64,000 nt of DNA from DASCNA01 sp036011305 (GCA_036011305.1 DASCNA010000144.1:8438-72437), one strand, 5' to 3'. Positions 17,460-27,156 are shown, numbered from the stretch's first letter. Notes: a model not told the origin generated them from the letters alone. Program-made: numbers and translations.

Positions 17460-18386
17460 ATGACACAAGCAATAAGGCTTATCCTTATACTTATTACTGT
17501 ATTATTGACATCATTCACATCACTTTTTTCAAAAGAGAATTCAGTAACTGACCATTTCAGATTACGCAGTGATATAAGAGATGAAACGACGTTAACAAAA
17601 GATATAGGTATTTTCTTTAAAAATACTCCAAATTATTATAATCTCCCGGATAGGCCTCGTTCAAAAAATGTACTTACTCTTTATGATGTCAATGATCCTT
17701 TGGAGGCCTACAACAGAACTATGTTTGTATTCAACACTGAACTAAACCGTTGTGTCTTAAGACCTATAAGTGAGATTTTTTCATGTGTTTTCCCTGAATA
17801 TGTAAGAAAAGGTTTTGCCAGAATGGCAGATAATATTCAATTACCTAACCGTTTTCTAAATACGATTTTACAAGGCAGAATAGAAAGAACAGGAATTGAA
17901 GTTGCAAGATTCTGTGTAAACACTACTATCGGTATTGCAGGTTTTTATGATCCTGCTCAATCATGGATGGGTTTAGAACAGCAGTCTAATAGTTTCGGCA
18001 GGTCTTTTGAGTATTGGGGAATTGGCCCAGGCTGTTATGTTATTTTACCGATACAGGGCAGTACAACCTTACGTGACGGACTCGGATTAATTTTAGACTG
18101 GTATTCAGATCCATTAACATGGATACCACCTGATCCGCTTGCAATGTTCAGCCCGATAAGACTTGGCATAAAAGCATTCCTGAAAGTAAATGATATGACT
18201 CTACTCATGGAAGATTATGTAAGAATTTATGATTCAAGTAAAGATCCCTATCAGACATTTAAGTTAATTTATACAATGTTTAACCATATGGAAATGATGA
18301 AAATACTTAATGATAAATCTAAATTTGATGATTATGACTATCAAGACAAGAAGCTAATCCTATACGATCCGGGCGGTGCCATATAA
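17460..18386 (+). CDS. mlaA: MlaA/VacJ-family phospholipid transport protein without lipobox
   Basis: The 308-residue envelope protein contains the MlaA core DPLEAYNRTMFVFN (about 82-95), then RFLNTILQGR, GIAGFYDPA and FGRSFEYWGIGPGCYVILP. MlaA sits in the outer membrane and removes misplaced phospholipids from the outer leaflet, passing them to MlaC. Most homologues are lipoproteins, but here the N-terminal hydrophobic segment (about 5-24) contains no cysteine, so it is either cleaved by a normal signal peptidase or kept as an anchor. It is followed after 24 nt by an exported alpha/beta hydrolase gene, suggesting a joint lipid role. Other Mla genes are not in the window. Confidence 0.9.
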   Translation: MTQAIRLILILITVLLTSFTSLFSKENSVTDHFRLRSDIRDETTLTKDIGIFFKNTPNYYNLPDRPRSKNVLTLYDVNDPLEAYNRTMFVFNTELNRCVLRPISEIFSCVFPEYVRKGFARMADNIQLPNRFLNTILQGRIERTGIEVARFCVNTTIGIAGFYDPAQSWMGLEQQSNSFGRSFEYWGIGPGCYVILPIQGSTTLRDGLGLILDWYSDPLTWIPPDPLAMFSPIRLGIKAFLKVNDMTLLMEDYVRIYDSSKDPYQTFKLIYTMFNHMEMMKILNDKSKFDDYDYQDKKLILYDPGGAI

Positions 18387-18410
18387 ATTACGAATTAAGA
18401 GCTGTTAGTT

Positions 18411-19715
18411 ATGAATTATAGAAAAATAAAAATTATTAAAATAATTATACTGTTAATTGCTGTAGCTGTTTTCCAGACAAAATTGATTGCAGGTCCCTTT
18501 AATATAGCCTACTACCCTGCTCAGGATCCAATAGTAAACACTTTGAGATCTGCACTGTTTTATCCCGGAGATAAACAATTTTCATTTTGGCATAAACAGT
18601 TTTTTATGGAGTCAAATTTTTATGATATGGGTTTTGTGTATGATATCAACATATTCAAAAACAGACCAAGTTTATCATATAAATTATGGTTACAGCCAAA
18701 GCCTGCAAACTTAATAACTTTATTACCAGGTTTAGGTACAAATTACACTGGTATTTCTCTGACGGCCCTTGCAGAAGTATTTTATTTACAGGGCTATTCT
18801 GTTCTTGCAATAAGCAGTGTATTCAATTGGGAATTTTACGAATCAGCTTCAAGTAGTCTAACTCCAGGCTATACACCTGTAGATTCTTTGGACATATATT
18901 ATGCACTTACCAAGATAATAAACCATCTTGAAAAAAAATATGCCAGCAGAATAAAAGATAATATATTAGTAGGATATTCTCTTGGCGGATTACATACGCT
19001 ATATATTGCAGATTACGAATCAAAAAACAGAGATTTATCAATTGGTTTCAAAAGATACCTGGCCCTAAATCCGCCGGTAAATATCCTCTACTCTATGAAA
19101 ATGGTGGATGATTTTTATATGGTCGCAGACAATTGGACTCAACCGGAAATAACTGAGAAGATGTATAAAGGTATGCGCCTTTACAGAAAAGTACTTGATA
19201 AAGCCACCAACACTACTGCAACTCTCCCTTTTACAGTAAATGAAGCTAAATATATAATCGGACTCTCTTTTCATCTTTCTTTAGTTGAACTAATTTCATC
19301 TATACATGAGCGACATGATTTTGGAATACTGAAATCAAAATCTTCATGGTTCTCAAGAAGTGCACTTTATAAAGAAATAGACAGTTATACTTACTATGAT
19401 TATCTTTTAACTTTCTTCAAAAAAAATTATGCTGAACAAACAGGAAAGGAAGTGTTTTTATCCGAATTTAATGAACGCTCAGGTTTAAAAGCAATTGAAA
19501 ATACTTTAAAAAACAACAAAAAAATCAGAGTTATTCATACGGAAAATGATTTCTTACTTAAAGATCAGGATAGGACGTGGCTTGATGCTACACTATGGGA
19601 CAGAATTACAACTATTAATAAAGGCGGTCATTTAGGTTACATATATAATGAACAAGCTTTGGAGTTAATCAGCAATAATGTAAAATTAACTGACTCTAAA
19701 ACTGATAAACTCTAA
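18411..19715 (+). CDS. exported alpha/beta-hydrolase (lipase/esterase-like)
   Basis: The 434-residue protein has an N-terminal signal sequence (about 1-27, ending near IAG) and an alpha/beta-hydrolase core. It shows an oxyanion-type LLPGLGTNY (around 105), the nucleophile elbow GYSLGG (around 188), and a probable catalytic histidine in NKGGHLGYI (around 410). A candidate acid lies in HTENDFLLKD. The likely compartment is periplasm or envelope. Co-transcription with mlaA (24-nt gap) suggests action on phospholipids or their fatty-acyl products, which is inference. Ends 6 bp from the convergent MetF-like gene. Confidence 0.75.
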   Translation: MNYRKIKIIKIIILLIAVAVFQTKLIAGPFNIAYYPAQDPIVNTLRSALFYPGDKQFSFWHKQFFMESNFYDMGFVYDINIFKNRPSLSYKLWLQPKPANLITLLPGLGTNYTGISLTALAEVFYLQGYSVLAISSVFNWEFYESASSSLTPGYTPVDSLDIYYALTKIINHLEKKYASRIKDNILVGYSLGGLHTLYIADYESKNRDLSIGFKRYLALNPPVNILYSMKMVDDFYMVADNWTQPEITEKMYKGMRLYRKVLDKATNTTATLPFTVNEAKYIIGLSFHLSLVELISSIHERHDFGILKSKSSWFSRSALYKEIDSYTYYDYLLTFFKKNYAEQTGKEVFLSEFNERSGLKAIENTLKNNKKIRVIHTENDFLLKDQDRTWLDATLWDRITTINKGGHLGYIYNEQALELISNNVKLTDSKTDKL

Positions 19716-19721
19716 AATATT

Positions 19722-21137
19722 TTATCTTTCTTCAAGATATGCAAGGTCTTTTTCCCATGCCGCATATCTAAAAACTTGGACATAAATACATACTTTATCT
19801 GAAGCTATACATTTCAAATTATCGCGTGTTTCTCCGCATGGACCATTATACATTTTTTTGGGACATGTTTTAGCACAAATCATAAATTTACTTGAAACGC
19901 AGCAGTTATTACATTTTCCATCGCAGCCGGAAAGTATTATTTTTTTAGCCTTATTTCTATTAATCAACTTTGTCTTATCAGACAACATTATAACGCATTT
20001 TTTAAATTTATAATTAAATTTTTCTTTAAAACTGCACTCCTCAATTTTCATGCTTCTCGATTTGGCAACATCATAATGAGCTTCTTCAAAAAGATTATCA
20101 TAAATATAGTATTTATATGGATAGGGTGTCATATCAGATCTTGAAAGATAGTTGAGGTATGAATTTTTCCACTCTTTAAAGCTTGTGAATTCATCAAAAG
20201 AGCTTTTTATTTTTAAAGCTGCAGTTTTTACGTTTGCAGCACTGTCTAAGCCGGAAATGACTACACCGCTGTAACCAAACCATTTCAAACCGGCAATTTG
20301 AAGCTGAAACCTTCTCCATTGCGCCGCCATAAACTGTGTTAATCCGAATTTAGACTCTTTTCTCAGTATTTTCACAAAATCAGGTGATAAGAAAATTCCG
20401 GGTTGTCTGCCGGAGATAATACTCTCTACATACTCTGGTCTAAGTAATATCAATCTTGCCAGTGTGGGAACAAACAATCCCCGTTGTTCCAGATACCAAC
20501 GTAATTCCTGATACTTATACATATCCCAGCCGGCCTGGGCAATTATATATTCAGCGCCATAATTTATTTTCCGTATTAATTTCAAGTACTGTGGATAAAT
20601 TGATAGAAGTGAATATTTAAAAGGATTGATAACGCTTCCAGCATTCATCAATTTATATTTCGTCCTGTTTTTATATATTTCCTCTAAAACAAATGCACTT
20701 TCAGTAAATTTAACGGAATTAAGTTTTTTAAGATTATCATCTGAATAAACTGAACCTGATACAGGAACAATATTATTAATTCCGTAATTAAGAGTTGCAG
20801 CCAATATTTCATTCATTTCAGTTTTAGTTGACTCTCTTCCTGAAAGAAAGATTAAATGCCTATTTTTCTCATTCTTAAACAAATTAACAGCAAAATCTAC
20901 AATATTATAATTTTTATCTGCTGCTCTCTTATCTGTGATAGCCAATCCAGAGTTAAAAGTTTCAATTTCATTCACAACTGACATAAAATCGCTGTATCTT
21001 GATATCACTGTATTCAAATTACAGTTTTCATTAGGAGTGTCTATTTCAAACAAAACAGTGAATACTCCTGTTTTCAAAGAGTTACAAAGTTTATTCTCTT
21101 TTTTTGCAAAGTTAAGTTTGAACTGATTATTATTCAT
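19722..21137 (-). CDS. methylenetetrahydrofolate reductase-like barrel fused to MetV-type Cys-rich C-terminal domain
   Basis: A 471-residue protein. The N-terminal ~300 residues resemble a MetF TIM barrel (the FEI...P start, GINNIVPVSG, and an AGWDMYKYQELRWYLEQRG segment at the 'AGA-Q' region). The usual aspartate of the (T/R)GD motif is serine (VSGS). From about 385 a cysteine-rich domain follows: SGCDGKCNNCC, CAKTCPKKMYNGPCGETR and then CIYVQVFRYAAWEK. This is the MTHFR-C/MetV signature that in anaerobes binds iron-sulfur and zinc and is normally a separate subunit. A ferredoxin- or ETF-linked MTHFR is plausible. Because the barrel is divergent, an activity other than methylene-THF reduction is possible. 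ATG 21137; no close operon partner. Confidence 0.75.
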   Translation of the reverse strand: MNNNQFKLNFAKKENKLCNSLKTGVFTVLFEIDTPNENCNLNTVISRYSDFMSVVNEIETFNSGLAITDKRAADKNYNIVDFAVNLFKNEKNRHLIFLSGRESTKTEMNEILAATLNYGINNIVPVSGSVYSDDNLKKLNSVKFTESAFVLEEIYKNRTKYKLMNAGSVINPFKYSLLSIYPQYLKLIRKINYGAEYIIAQAGWDMYKYQELRWYLEQRGLFVPTLARLILLRPEYVESIISGRQPGIFLSPDFVKILRKESKFGLTQFMAAQWRRFQLQIAGLKWFGYSGVVISGLDSAANVKTAALKIKSSFDEFTSFKEWKNSYLNYLSRSDMTPYPYKYYIYDNLFEEAHYDVAKSRSMKIEECSFKEKFNYKFKKCVIMLSDKTKLINRNKAKKIILSGCDGKCNNCCVSSKFMICAKTCPKKMYNGPCGETRDNLKCIASDKVCIYVQVFRYAAWEKDLAYLEER

Positions 21138-21267
21138 AACAATATTGTATCGATTACTTTTTAATCACTATTAGTATAATTGAAGGTTAATTTATTATAT
21201 TATATCAATATAATGATTATAATATCTATTCATATTCGAATCCAAAGATTTAACGGAGATAATTCAG

Positions 21268-22965
21268 ATGAAAAAGTATCCTGACTATAAATATCCTGAC
21301 AGTATTCCTATAGATAATAGGCAATGGCCAAGCAAAAAAATTCTGAACTCGCCTGAATGGTGTTCTGTTGATCTGAGAGATGGAAATCAAGCTCTCCCTG
21401 TTCCAATGAATCCCATGCAGAAATTACGATACTTCCAAATGCTGACTGATATAGGATTCAAACAGATTGAAGTTGCATTTCCTTCTGCATCCAAAGATGA
21501 TTTTGATTTCGTGAGAGATTTAATCGTAGGAAATCATATTCCTGAAGATGTCACTATTTCTGTTTTAACACAAGCAAGAAAACATCTTATTGAGCGGACA
21601 ATCGAATCACTGGTCGGAGTCAAAAAGGCTATCCTTCACTGTTATGTGGCTACTTCGGATTTACACTCTAAAATTGTATTCAATAAATCCCGAGAAGAAA
21701 TAATAAAAATGGCTGTTGAAGGAACAGAGACTACAGTTAAAACTTTAGAAAAAACCGGTTTGAGAGATAAAGTTTCATATGAGTTTTCCCCTGAAGAATT
21801 TACTGACAGTGACATCAATTTTGTTATAGAACTTTGTGAAAAAGTTAAAGAGGTATGGAAACCAAAATTTAAGGGTGATTTCATTGTCAATTTACCGGCT
21901 ACAGTTGAAAGAAGGCCTCCAAATCACTATGCTGATATGATTGAATATTTCTGTTCAAATTATAAATACAGAAATGAAACTGTTGTCAGTCTTCATGCAC
22001 ATAACGATCAGGGTTGCGCCGTTGCTGCATCAGAGTTGGCCCTTCTTGCAGGAGCTGACAGAGTTGAAGGTACACTTCTCGGACATGGCGAAAGAACCGG
22101 TAATTTAGATTTGATTACTTTCTCCTTAAATTTACATTCAAGAGGAATAGATACGGGCCTTAATCTTCATAAGCTTCCAGAAATTGTCAAAGAAGTTGAA
22201 GAAATTTCAGGTATTTCTGTTCATCCTCGTCATCCTTATGCGGGAGAACTTGTCTTTACTGCTTTTTCAGGATCACATCAGGATGCTATCAGAAAAGGTA
22301 TGAGTTCACTTGAAGAGGCATCCGAGATGTTTAATGTTAACTGGAAAGTTCCCTACCTGCATGTCAACCCGACGGATATAGGGAAAAAATATGAAAAACT
22401 CATCCGTATCAACAGCCAGTCAGGCAAAGGAGGAGTTGCATATATTCTAGAAAAAGAATTTGGTTTACATATACCTAAATCAATGCACCCTGAACTTGGT
22501 GAGTTAATGCAGGAAGCTACAGATACCTCCGGTAGTGAATTAAGTTCCACCAAATTGTATGAATTGTTTAAAAATAACTTTATTTCTATAAAAGGACCTT
22601 ATGAATTTATTTCATTAACTAGAAAAGGCCATACAGTAGCAAATCAGCCTCATAGCGATATCTTTGTAGATTTAAAGCTCAAAATAAACAACGAAACACA
22701 TATTATTGAAGGTAAAGGCAACGGGCCTATATCAGCTGCAGCAAATGCATTAAGCACCTCTAACCTAATAATTGATTTTACATTAAACTATTACCAGGAA
22801 CAGGCATTAGGTCAGGGAGCCGATGCAACAGCTTTAGCTTATATTACACTAAAACGAACAAAAGACGGCAAATTAATTAATGGAGCCGGAGAACATAGTA
22901 ATATTGACTGGGCTGCAGTAAAAGCTCTTGTTACTGCATTAAATAAAGCAGCAAGAGGACAATAA
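21268..22965 (+). CDS. leuA: 2-isopropylmalate synthase (LeuA2 type)
   Basis: The 565-residue enzyme condenses acetyl-CoA with 2-ketoisovalerate, the first committed step of leucine synthesis. The HMGL-like barrel starts with SVDLRDGNQALPVPM (metal-binding aspartate) and carries SLHAHNDQGCAVAASELALLAGADRVEGTL, here split by eye at the HAHND motif and the GADRVEGT motif. The C-terminal ~120 residues form the regulatory LeuA dimer domain (GPISAAANAL). Length fits the LeuA2 subtype. ACGGAG lies about 10 nt before the ATG. It begins a tight operon with a D,D-carboxypeptidase (4 nt) and galE. Confidence 0.95.
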   Translation: MKKYPDYKYPDSIPIDNRQWPSKKILNSPEWCSVDLRDGNQALPVPMNPMQKLRYFQMLTDIGFKQIEVAFPSASKDDFDFVRDLIVGNHIPEDVTISVLTQARKHLIERTIESLVGVKKAILHCYVATSDLHSKIVFNKSREEIIKMAVEGTETTVKTLEKTGLRDKVSYEFSPEEFTDSDINFVIELCEKVKEVWKPKFKGDFIVNLPATVERRPPNHYADMIEYFCSNYKYRNETVVSLHAHNDQGCAVAASELALLAGADRVEGTLLGHGERTGNLDLITFSLNLHSRGIDTGLNLHKLPEIVKEVEEISGISVHPRHPYAGELVFTAFSGSHQDAIRKGMSSLEEASEMFNVNWKVPYLHVNPTDIGKKYEKLIRINSQSGKGGVAYILEKEFGLHIPKSMHPELGELMQEATDTSGSELSSTKLYELFKNNFISIKGPYEFISLTRKGHTVANQPHSDIFVDLKLKINNETHIIEGKGNGPISAAANALSTSNLIIDFTLNYYQEQALGQGADATALAYITLKRTKDGKLINGAGEHSNIDWAAVKALVTALNKAARGQ

Positions 22966-22969
22966 CAAT

Positions 22970-24073
22970 ATGAGAAAGTTTATAACTTTTTGTATTGTCT
23001 TATTAATACAATTATCGATCATTTATGGTATTTATAGATGGTACGTTTCATACGAAACTGAAAAAGAAACTGCTACAGCCATAGAAAAACAGATTGAACC
23101 CACTGTAGAAAACAATGCAAAAAAAGTTCAAAATGCAACCATTCCCAAAAAAAATCAGATTCTTCCAGAAACAAAAAAAACTCAGCTAAAAAAAGATGAT
23201 AATCAAATTGCTAAAATTCCTTCTGATAAATTTTCTAAACCTTTCATTTATAAATATGCTGATTGGGGAGATATTTCATCTTTACCACTAAGTAAATTGG
23301 CTAAAACTGGAATTTTAGTAAACATAGACACAAGAAATGTCTTATGGGCTAAAAAATGTAGAGTATCTGTTCCAATTGCCTCTATGACAAAAATGATGAC
23401 AATTCTTTTAGTTATGGAGGCAATAAAAAATAAACCTGATTTTTCTATAGACACTGAAATACAGGTAACAAATGAAGCATACAGAATAGGCGGAAGTCAA
23501 GTATATTTGGATCCAAAAGAAAAATTTTCGGTTAAAGATTTACTCAAAACAGTTATTATTAAAAGTGCAAATGATTCTTCTTATTTGTTAGCTCAGTACT
23601 TAGGAGGAGGGGATATCCATTCATTTGTCAATGAAATGAATAAAAAGGCAAAACAAATCGGCATGCCTAACGCTCACTTCAGCAATCCTGACGGATTACC
23701 TGAGAAATATTCTACCAATGATAACAAAGCTACTGCTGAAGGGTTAGTATTCTTAGCTGAAAGACTCCTGCAATATCCATTAGTAGTTAAAGACGCTCAA
23801 ACAAAACTTGCATGGCTAAGAGAAGGAACAAAAAAGAAAACAATGCTTATAAACACAAATAAACTTGTAAGAAGCGGCTTTACAGGTATTACAGGTATGA
23901 AAACAGGATATATCAGGCGATCTGGTTTCTGCCTTACAGCAACATGCGAACGTGGAGGAAAAAGATTAGTTGCTGTAGTTACAGGCTTTAAAAGTTCTAA
24001 AGATAGAGATAAATTTGTAAAACAATTATTAAATTGGGGTTATAAGCAAAACTCATTAATTGAAAATAAATAG
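22970..24073 (+). CDS. D-alanyl-D-alanine carboxypeptidase (S11, low-molecular-weight PBP)
   Basis: The 367-residue periplasmic serine enzyme is anchored by an N-terminal hydrophobic helix (about 5-24), followed by a lysine-rich linker to ~80. The penicillin-binding triad is complete: IASMTK (SxxK, around 140), SAN in KSANDSS (around 200), and MKTGYIRRSG (KTG, around 305). It trims the terminal D-Ala from peptidoglycan stem peptides. The PBP5-type C-terminal beta domain is absent, so it is the short DacD/PBP7-like layout. The gene starts 4 nt after leuA and is followed 8 nt later by galE, indicating one transcript. Confidence 0.93.
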   Translation: MRKFITFCIVLLIQLSIIYGIYRWYVSYETEKETATAIEKQIEPTVENNAKKVQNATIPKKNQILPETKKTQLKKDDNQIAKIPSDKFSKPFIYKYADWGDISSLPLSKLAKTGILVNIDTRNVLWAKKCRVSVPIASMTKMMTILLVMEAIKNKPDFSIDTEIQVTNEAYRIGGSQVYLDPKEKFSVKDLLKTVIIKSANDSSYLLAQYLGGGDIHSFVNEMNKKAKQIGMPNAHFSNPDGLPEKYSTNDNKATAEGLVFLAERLLQYPLVVKDAQTKLAWLREGTKKKTMLINTNKLVRSGFTGITGMKTGYIRRSGFCLTATCERGGKRLVAVVTGFKSSKDRDKFVKQLLNWGYKQNSLIENK

Positions 24074-24081
24074 GTTTTAAT

Positions 24082-25050
24082 ATGAAAATTTTTGTTGCCG
24101 GCGGAGCCGGTTTTATCGGAAGTGCTACTGTGGAATATCTGCTAGACCATGGCCATGAAGTGACTGTTTTTGATTCCTTAGTTAAAGGACATAGAGAAGC
24201 TGTCGATGAAAGAGCCGAGTTTATATTTGGTGATTTAGCAGATAGAGATAAAGTTTTATCTATTTTCAAAAATAACAGTTTTGACGGAATAGTTCATTTT
24301 GCAGCTTTTTCTCTTGTCGGTGAATCTATGCAGAAGCCAGGTATGTATTTTTCTAATAATGATTCAAATGGAATTAATCTTCTGGACGCTGCAGTTATAG
24401 GCAAAGTTAAATCATTTGTTTTTTCAAGTACAGCTGCTACTTACGGACTCCCTGAAGAAAGTCCGATTACAGAAACTGCACCACAAGTGCCGATTAACCC
24501 ATATGGAGAATCAAAGTTATTTTTTGAAAAGATGCTTCACTGGTATAATGAAATACATGGTTTAAAATATGTAGCATTAAGATATTTTAATGCTGCAGGT
24601 GCTACAGAAAACTTTGGTGAAGATCATAATCCTGAATCACATCTTATTCCACTAATACTGCAGGTCCCTCTTGGGAAACGTGATAATATTACAATTTTCG
24701 GAGACGACTACTCCACTCCTGACGGAACATGTTTAAGAGACTATATTCATATCACAGACCTTGCCCAGGCACACATGCTTGCTCTTAATGCGCCAAGAAG
24801 CGGACATTACAATCTTGGTACAGGTAACGGTTTCAGCGTAAAAGAAATCATTGATGTTGCAAGAGAAGTAACTGACCATCCAATTCCGGCGGTTACAGTT
24901 GAACGCCGCCCAGGTGACCCTGCTAAATTAGTGGCAGACTCAAAGCTTGCTAAAAAAGAACTTGGATGGAAACCTGAATATGAAGATGTTAAGAAAATCG
25001 TTTCATCGGCATGGAAATGGTATCAGAAACATCCAAACGGATATAAATAA
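24082..25050 (+). CDS. galE: UDP-glucose 4-epimerase
   Basis: The 322-residue SDR enzyme interconverts UDP-glucose and UDP-galactose for surface glycans or galactose use. It has the N-terminal NAD motif GGAGFIGS (8-15), the catalytic SSTAATYG serine region and YGESK (the YxxxK pair), RYFNAAGA, and the substrate-binding RPGDPAKLVADSKLAKKELGW near the C-terminus (quoted here in part). Third gene of the leuA-dac-galE unit. A degraded second copy of its 3' end lies 1.9 kb downstream at 26965-27156. Confidence 0.96.
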   Translation: MKIFVAGGAGFIGSATVEYLLDHGHEVTVFDSLVKGHREAVDERAEFIFGDLADRDKVLSIFKNNSFDGIVHFAAFSLVGESMQKPGMYFSNNDSNGINLLDAAVIGKVKSFVFSSTAATYGLPEESPITETAPQVPINPYGESKLFFEKMLHWYNEIHGLKYVALRYFNAAGATENFGEDHNPESHLIPLILQVPLGKRDNITIFGDDYSTPDGTCLRDYIHITDLAQAHMLALNAPRSGHYNLGTGNGFSVKEIIDVAREVTDHPIPAVTVERRPGDPAKLVADSKLAKKELGWKPEYEDVKKIVSSAWKWYQKHPNGYK

Positions 25051-25251
25051 TAAATTGAGTTAAACCTTGCATTACTTGTTACGTACATAGCTTTATTTTT
25101 TTATTGAAATACAATAAAAAATATGGTTACATATATAACATCTATTTTTTAATAAAAGTCATTACTAATTTTTAGCCAAATGAATATGGATTTCGTTTTT
25201 TTAGCTGCGAATAAAAAAGGGGGAAACTTATTTTATACTTAGGAGAATGCC

Positions 25252-26622
25252 ATGCGACTATATCTGATTAACCCCTCAAATCCTCTTGTTACAATAGTAA
25301 CCAAAAAGAAAAGTTTTTGGAATCTGTTTCGTGTTTGGAAACCATTAAGTCTCATGACTATTGCCGGTTTAACTCCAACAGATTGGGATGTCTCTATATT
25401 CGATGAGAATCTTTCCGTTCCAGACTATAAGACTTTACCTCGTCCGGACCTTGTTGGTATTACTGCCTTTACATCGCAGGCTAATCGTGCTTATGAAATT
25501 TCCGCTTACTTTAGACAACACGGTGTACCCGTAGTTATGGGGGGAATACATGCTACCATGTGTAAGGATGAAGCTATAACTCGTGTAGATTCAGTAGTTG
25601 CAGGAGAAGCCGAATCTGTTTGGACACAACTGCTTGATGATTTTAAAAACAATGAATTGAAACAAGTCTACAAAGGAGAGCATACTGATCTTAAAGGTGT
25701 GCCTTCATCCCGTCATGATATACTTCCAATTAAATATATCTTTGGTGCTATCCAGACAACACGCGGTTGTCCATTAGACTGTAATTTTTGCAGTGTTTCG
25801 GCTTTTAACGGCAGGAAATACAGGCAGCGACCTATACCTGATATTATTGAAGAATTCCGTTTGATTCCTGAAAAACGGGTTCTTATAGTGGACGATAACC
25901 TAATCGGCACCAGAACTGAGCATATTGAACGGTCTAAAGAGCTATTTCGTGCTATGATTAAGGCCAAACTAAAAAAAAACTGGATTGGGCAAGTCACTAT
26001 TAATTTTGGAGACGATGAAGAACTTCTCAAACTGGCATCTAAGTCAGGCTGTAAGGGAGTATTTATTGGTTTTGAAACGCCCACAAAAGAAGGACTTTTG
26101 GAGCTTAGAAAAAAAATTAATCTTACTAAGGGACGAGATATTCGCAAATCAGTACGACAAATACAGAAATACGGGATTCTGGTTATGGGGTCCTTTATGA
26201 TGGGGCTGGATATAGATGTATCAGGCATTGGCAAACGTATTGCAGATATAGCAATCCAGTATCAGATGGACTATATTAATGTACTGTTTTTGACACCATT
26301 CCCCGGCACAAATCTCTGGGATAAGATGAAATCGGAAGGTAGAATTTTTCTCAATAGATTTCCCGATGACTGGAAATATTATACACTTACGATTCCTGCA
26401 GCCAAGTATAAACAATTGTCTTTTGATGATATCATTTCAGAAATGGAGTCCTGTTACCTTAGATACTACTCTTTTTTCAGGATTCTACATCGTGTATGGG
26501 ATAATTTGCTTCATTGCCGCCAACCTCTTGTTGCATTTTTTGGAAATCTGGCAACTAAAAGCAATTTACATGCAAACGATAAAATATATGAAGAAATAAA
26601 AGTATTGATCGAAAAACAATAA
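25252..26622 (+). CDS. B12-binding-domain radical SAM protein
   Basis: A 456-residue class B-type radical SAM enzyme. The N-terminal ~130 residues form a cobalamin-binding-like Rossmann domain (PDLVGITAFTSQ, then VVMGGIHATM). The [4Fe-4S] motif CPLDCNFCSV follows at about 174-183, then the barrel (IVDDNLIG, GFETPTKEGL, GSFMMGLD). The C-terminal part (PFPGTNLWDKMK onward) is typical of BchE/hopanoid-modifying-like members. Such enzymes methylate or rearrange unactivated carbons. It has its own AGGAG site before ATG 25252 and no pathway neighbours, so the substrate is unknown. A peptide, lipid or cofactor target is equally possible. Confidence 0.88.
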   Translation: MRLYLINPSNPLVTIVTKKKSFWNLFRVWKPLSLMTIAGLTPTDWDVSIFDENLSVPDYKTLPRPDLVGITAFTSQANRAYEISAYFRQHGVPVVMGGIHATMCKDEAITRVDSVVAGEAESVWTQLLDDFKNNELKQVYKGEHTDLKGVPSSRHDILPIKYIFGAIQTTRGCPLDCNFCSVSAFNGRKYRQRPIPDIIEEFRLIPEKRVLIVDDNLIGTRTEHIERSKELFRAMIKAKLKKNWIGQVTINFGDDEELLKLASKSGCKGVFIGFETPTKEGLLELRKKINLTKGRDIRKSVRQIQKYGILVMGSFMMGLDIDVSGIGKRIADIAIQYQMDYINVLFLTPFPGTNLWDKMKSEGRIFLNRFPDDWKYYTLTIPAAKYKQLSFDDIISEMESCYLRYYSFFRILHRVWDNLLHCRQPLVAFFGNLATKSNLHANDKIYEEIKVLIEKQ

Positions 26623-26702
26623 AACAGATACGTTTCAAATAACAGGCTGTAAATAGCAGTTGAAATTTTATATTCATAATCCAACATATTTTTATGTTCA
26701 TC

Positions 26703-26958
26703 TTATATTTCTGAATTTAAAAATAATATAAGAAAGTAAAATAATAAACATATAACCGATTGAACTGATGAAAGCCAACCTGATAAAGTAGAAGAATAAA
26801 CATCCATTGTTGAGGTAATTATACTTATAATAGAGGTTCCAAGCGAGGCAATTGAACCAATTTGTGCACTGGCTGGCTGTACTATGTTTCTCAGGAAACA
26901 TTTCCATTGCATGTACAAGACAATTAGGAAAAATAAGTCTGCCGGAAAATATTGTAAG
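26703..26958 (-). pseudogene. 3' remnant of a Bcr/CflA-type MFS transporter gene
   Basis: On the minus strand two frames must be joined to read an MFS C-terminus: IFPNCLVHAMEMFPEKHSTAS, then after a frameshift ASAQIGSIASLG, and hydrophobic helices to LFYFLILF. The frameshift is explained by a tandem 4-bp duplication (GGCT GGCT on the plus strand, 26871-26878); removing one copy restores PEKHSTASAQIG, the counterpart of GTASALFSG in the intact MFS gene at 27382. Only the last ~75 codons remain; the upstream part is cut off where a galE remnant begins. Boundaries are approximate. Confidence 0.7.
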
Positions 26959-26964
26959 GACAGT

Positions 26965-27156
26965 GAAGTAACAGGTCATCCAATTCCATCTGTTACTGCT
27001 GAACACCGCCCAGGTGATCCGGCAAAACTGGTGGCTGATTCAAACACTTGCAAAGAAAGAACTTGGCTGGAAACCTGCATTTGAAGATGTAAAAACATCG
27101 TTCCTTCAGCATGGAAATGGTATCAGAAATATCCAAATGGATATGAGAATATATAG
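26965..27156 (+). pseudogene. 3' remnant of galE
   Basis: The DNA closely follows codons for the last ~62 residues of the intact galE at 24867-25050: EVTGHPIPSVT, RPGDPAKLVADS, then a +1 shift (near 27042), GWKPAFEDV, a -1 shift near 27095, and AWKWYQKYPNGY ending at TAG. Two compensating frameshifts and the missing 5' 80 percent mark it as dead. It is not identical to the neighbouring galE, so it comes from an older duplication or a related epimerase gene. Confidence 0.85.

Noticed and set aside
21232..21245. TTCGAATCC-like string resembling a tRNA T-arm
   Set aside because: No acceptor, D or anticodon arms can be drawn around it.
26698..27006. 102-codon minus-strand frame read as a gene
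   Set aside because: It crosses from antisense galE relic into out-of-frame MFS relic; joining two frames gives recognisable MFS sequence, so it is not an intact gene.
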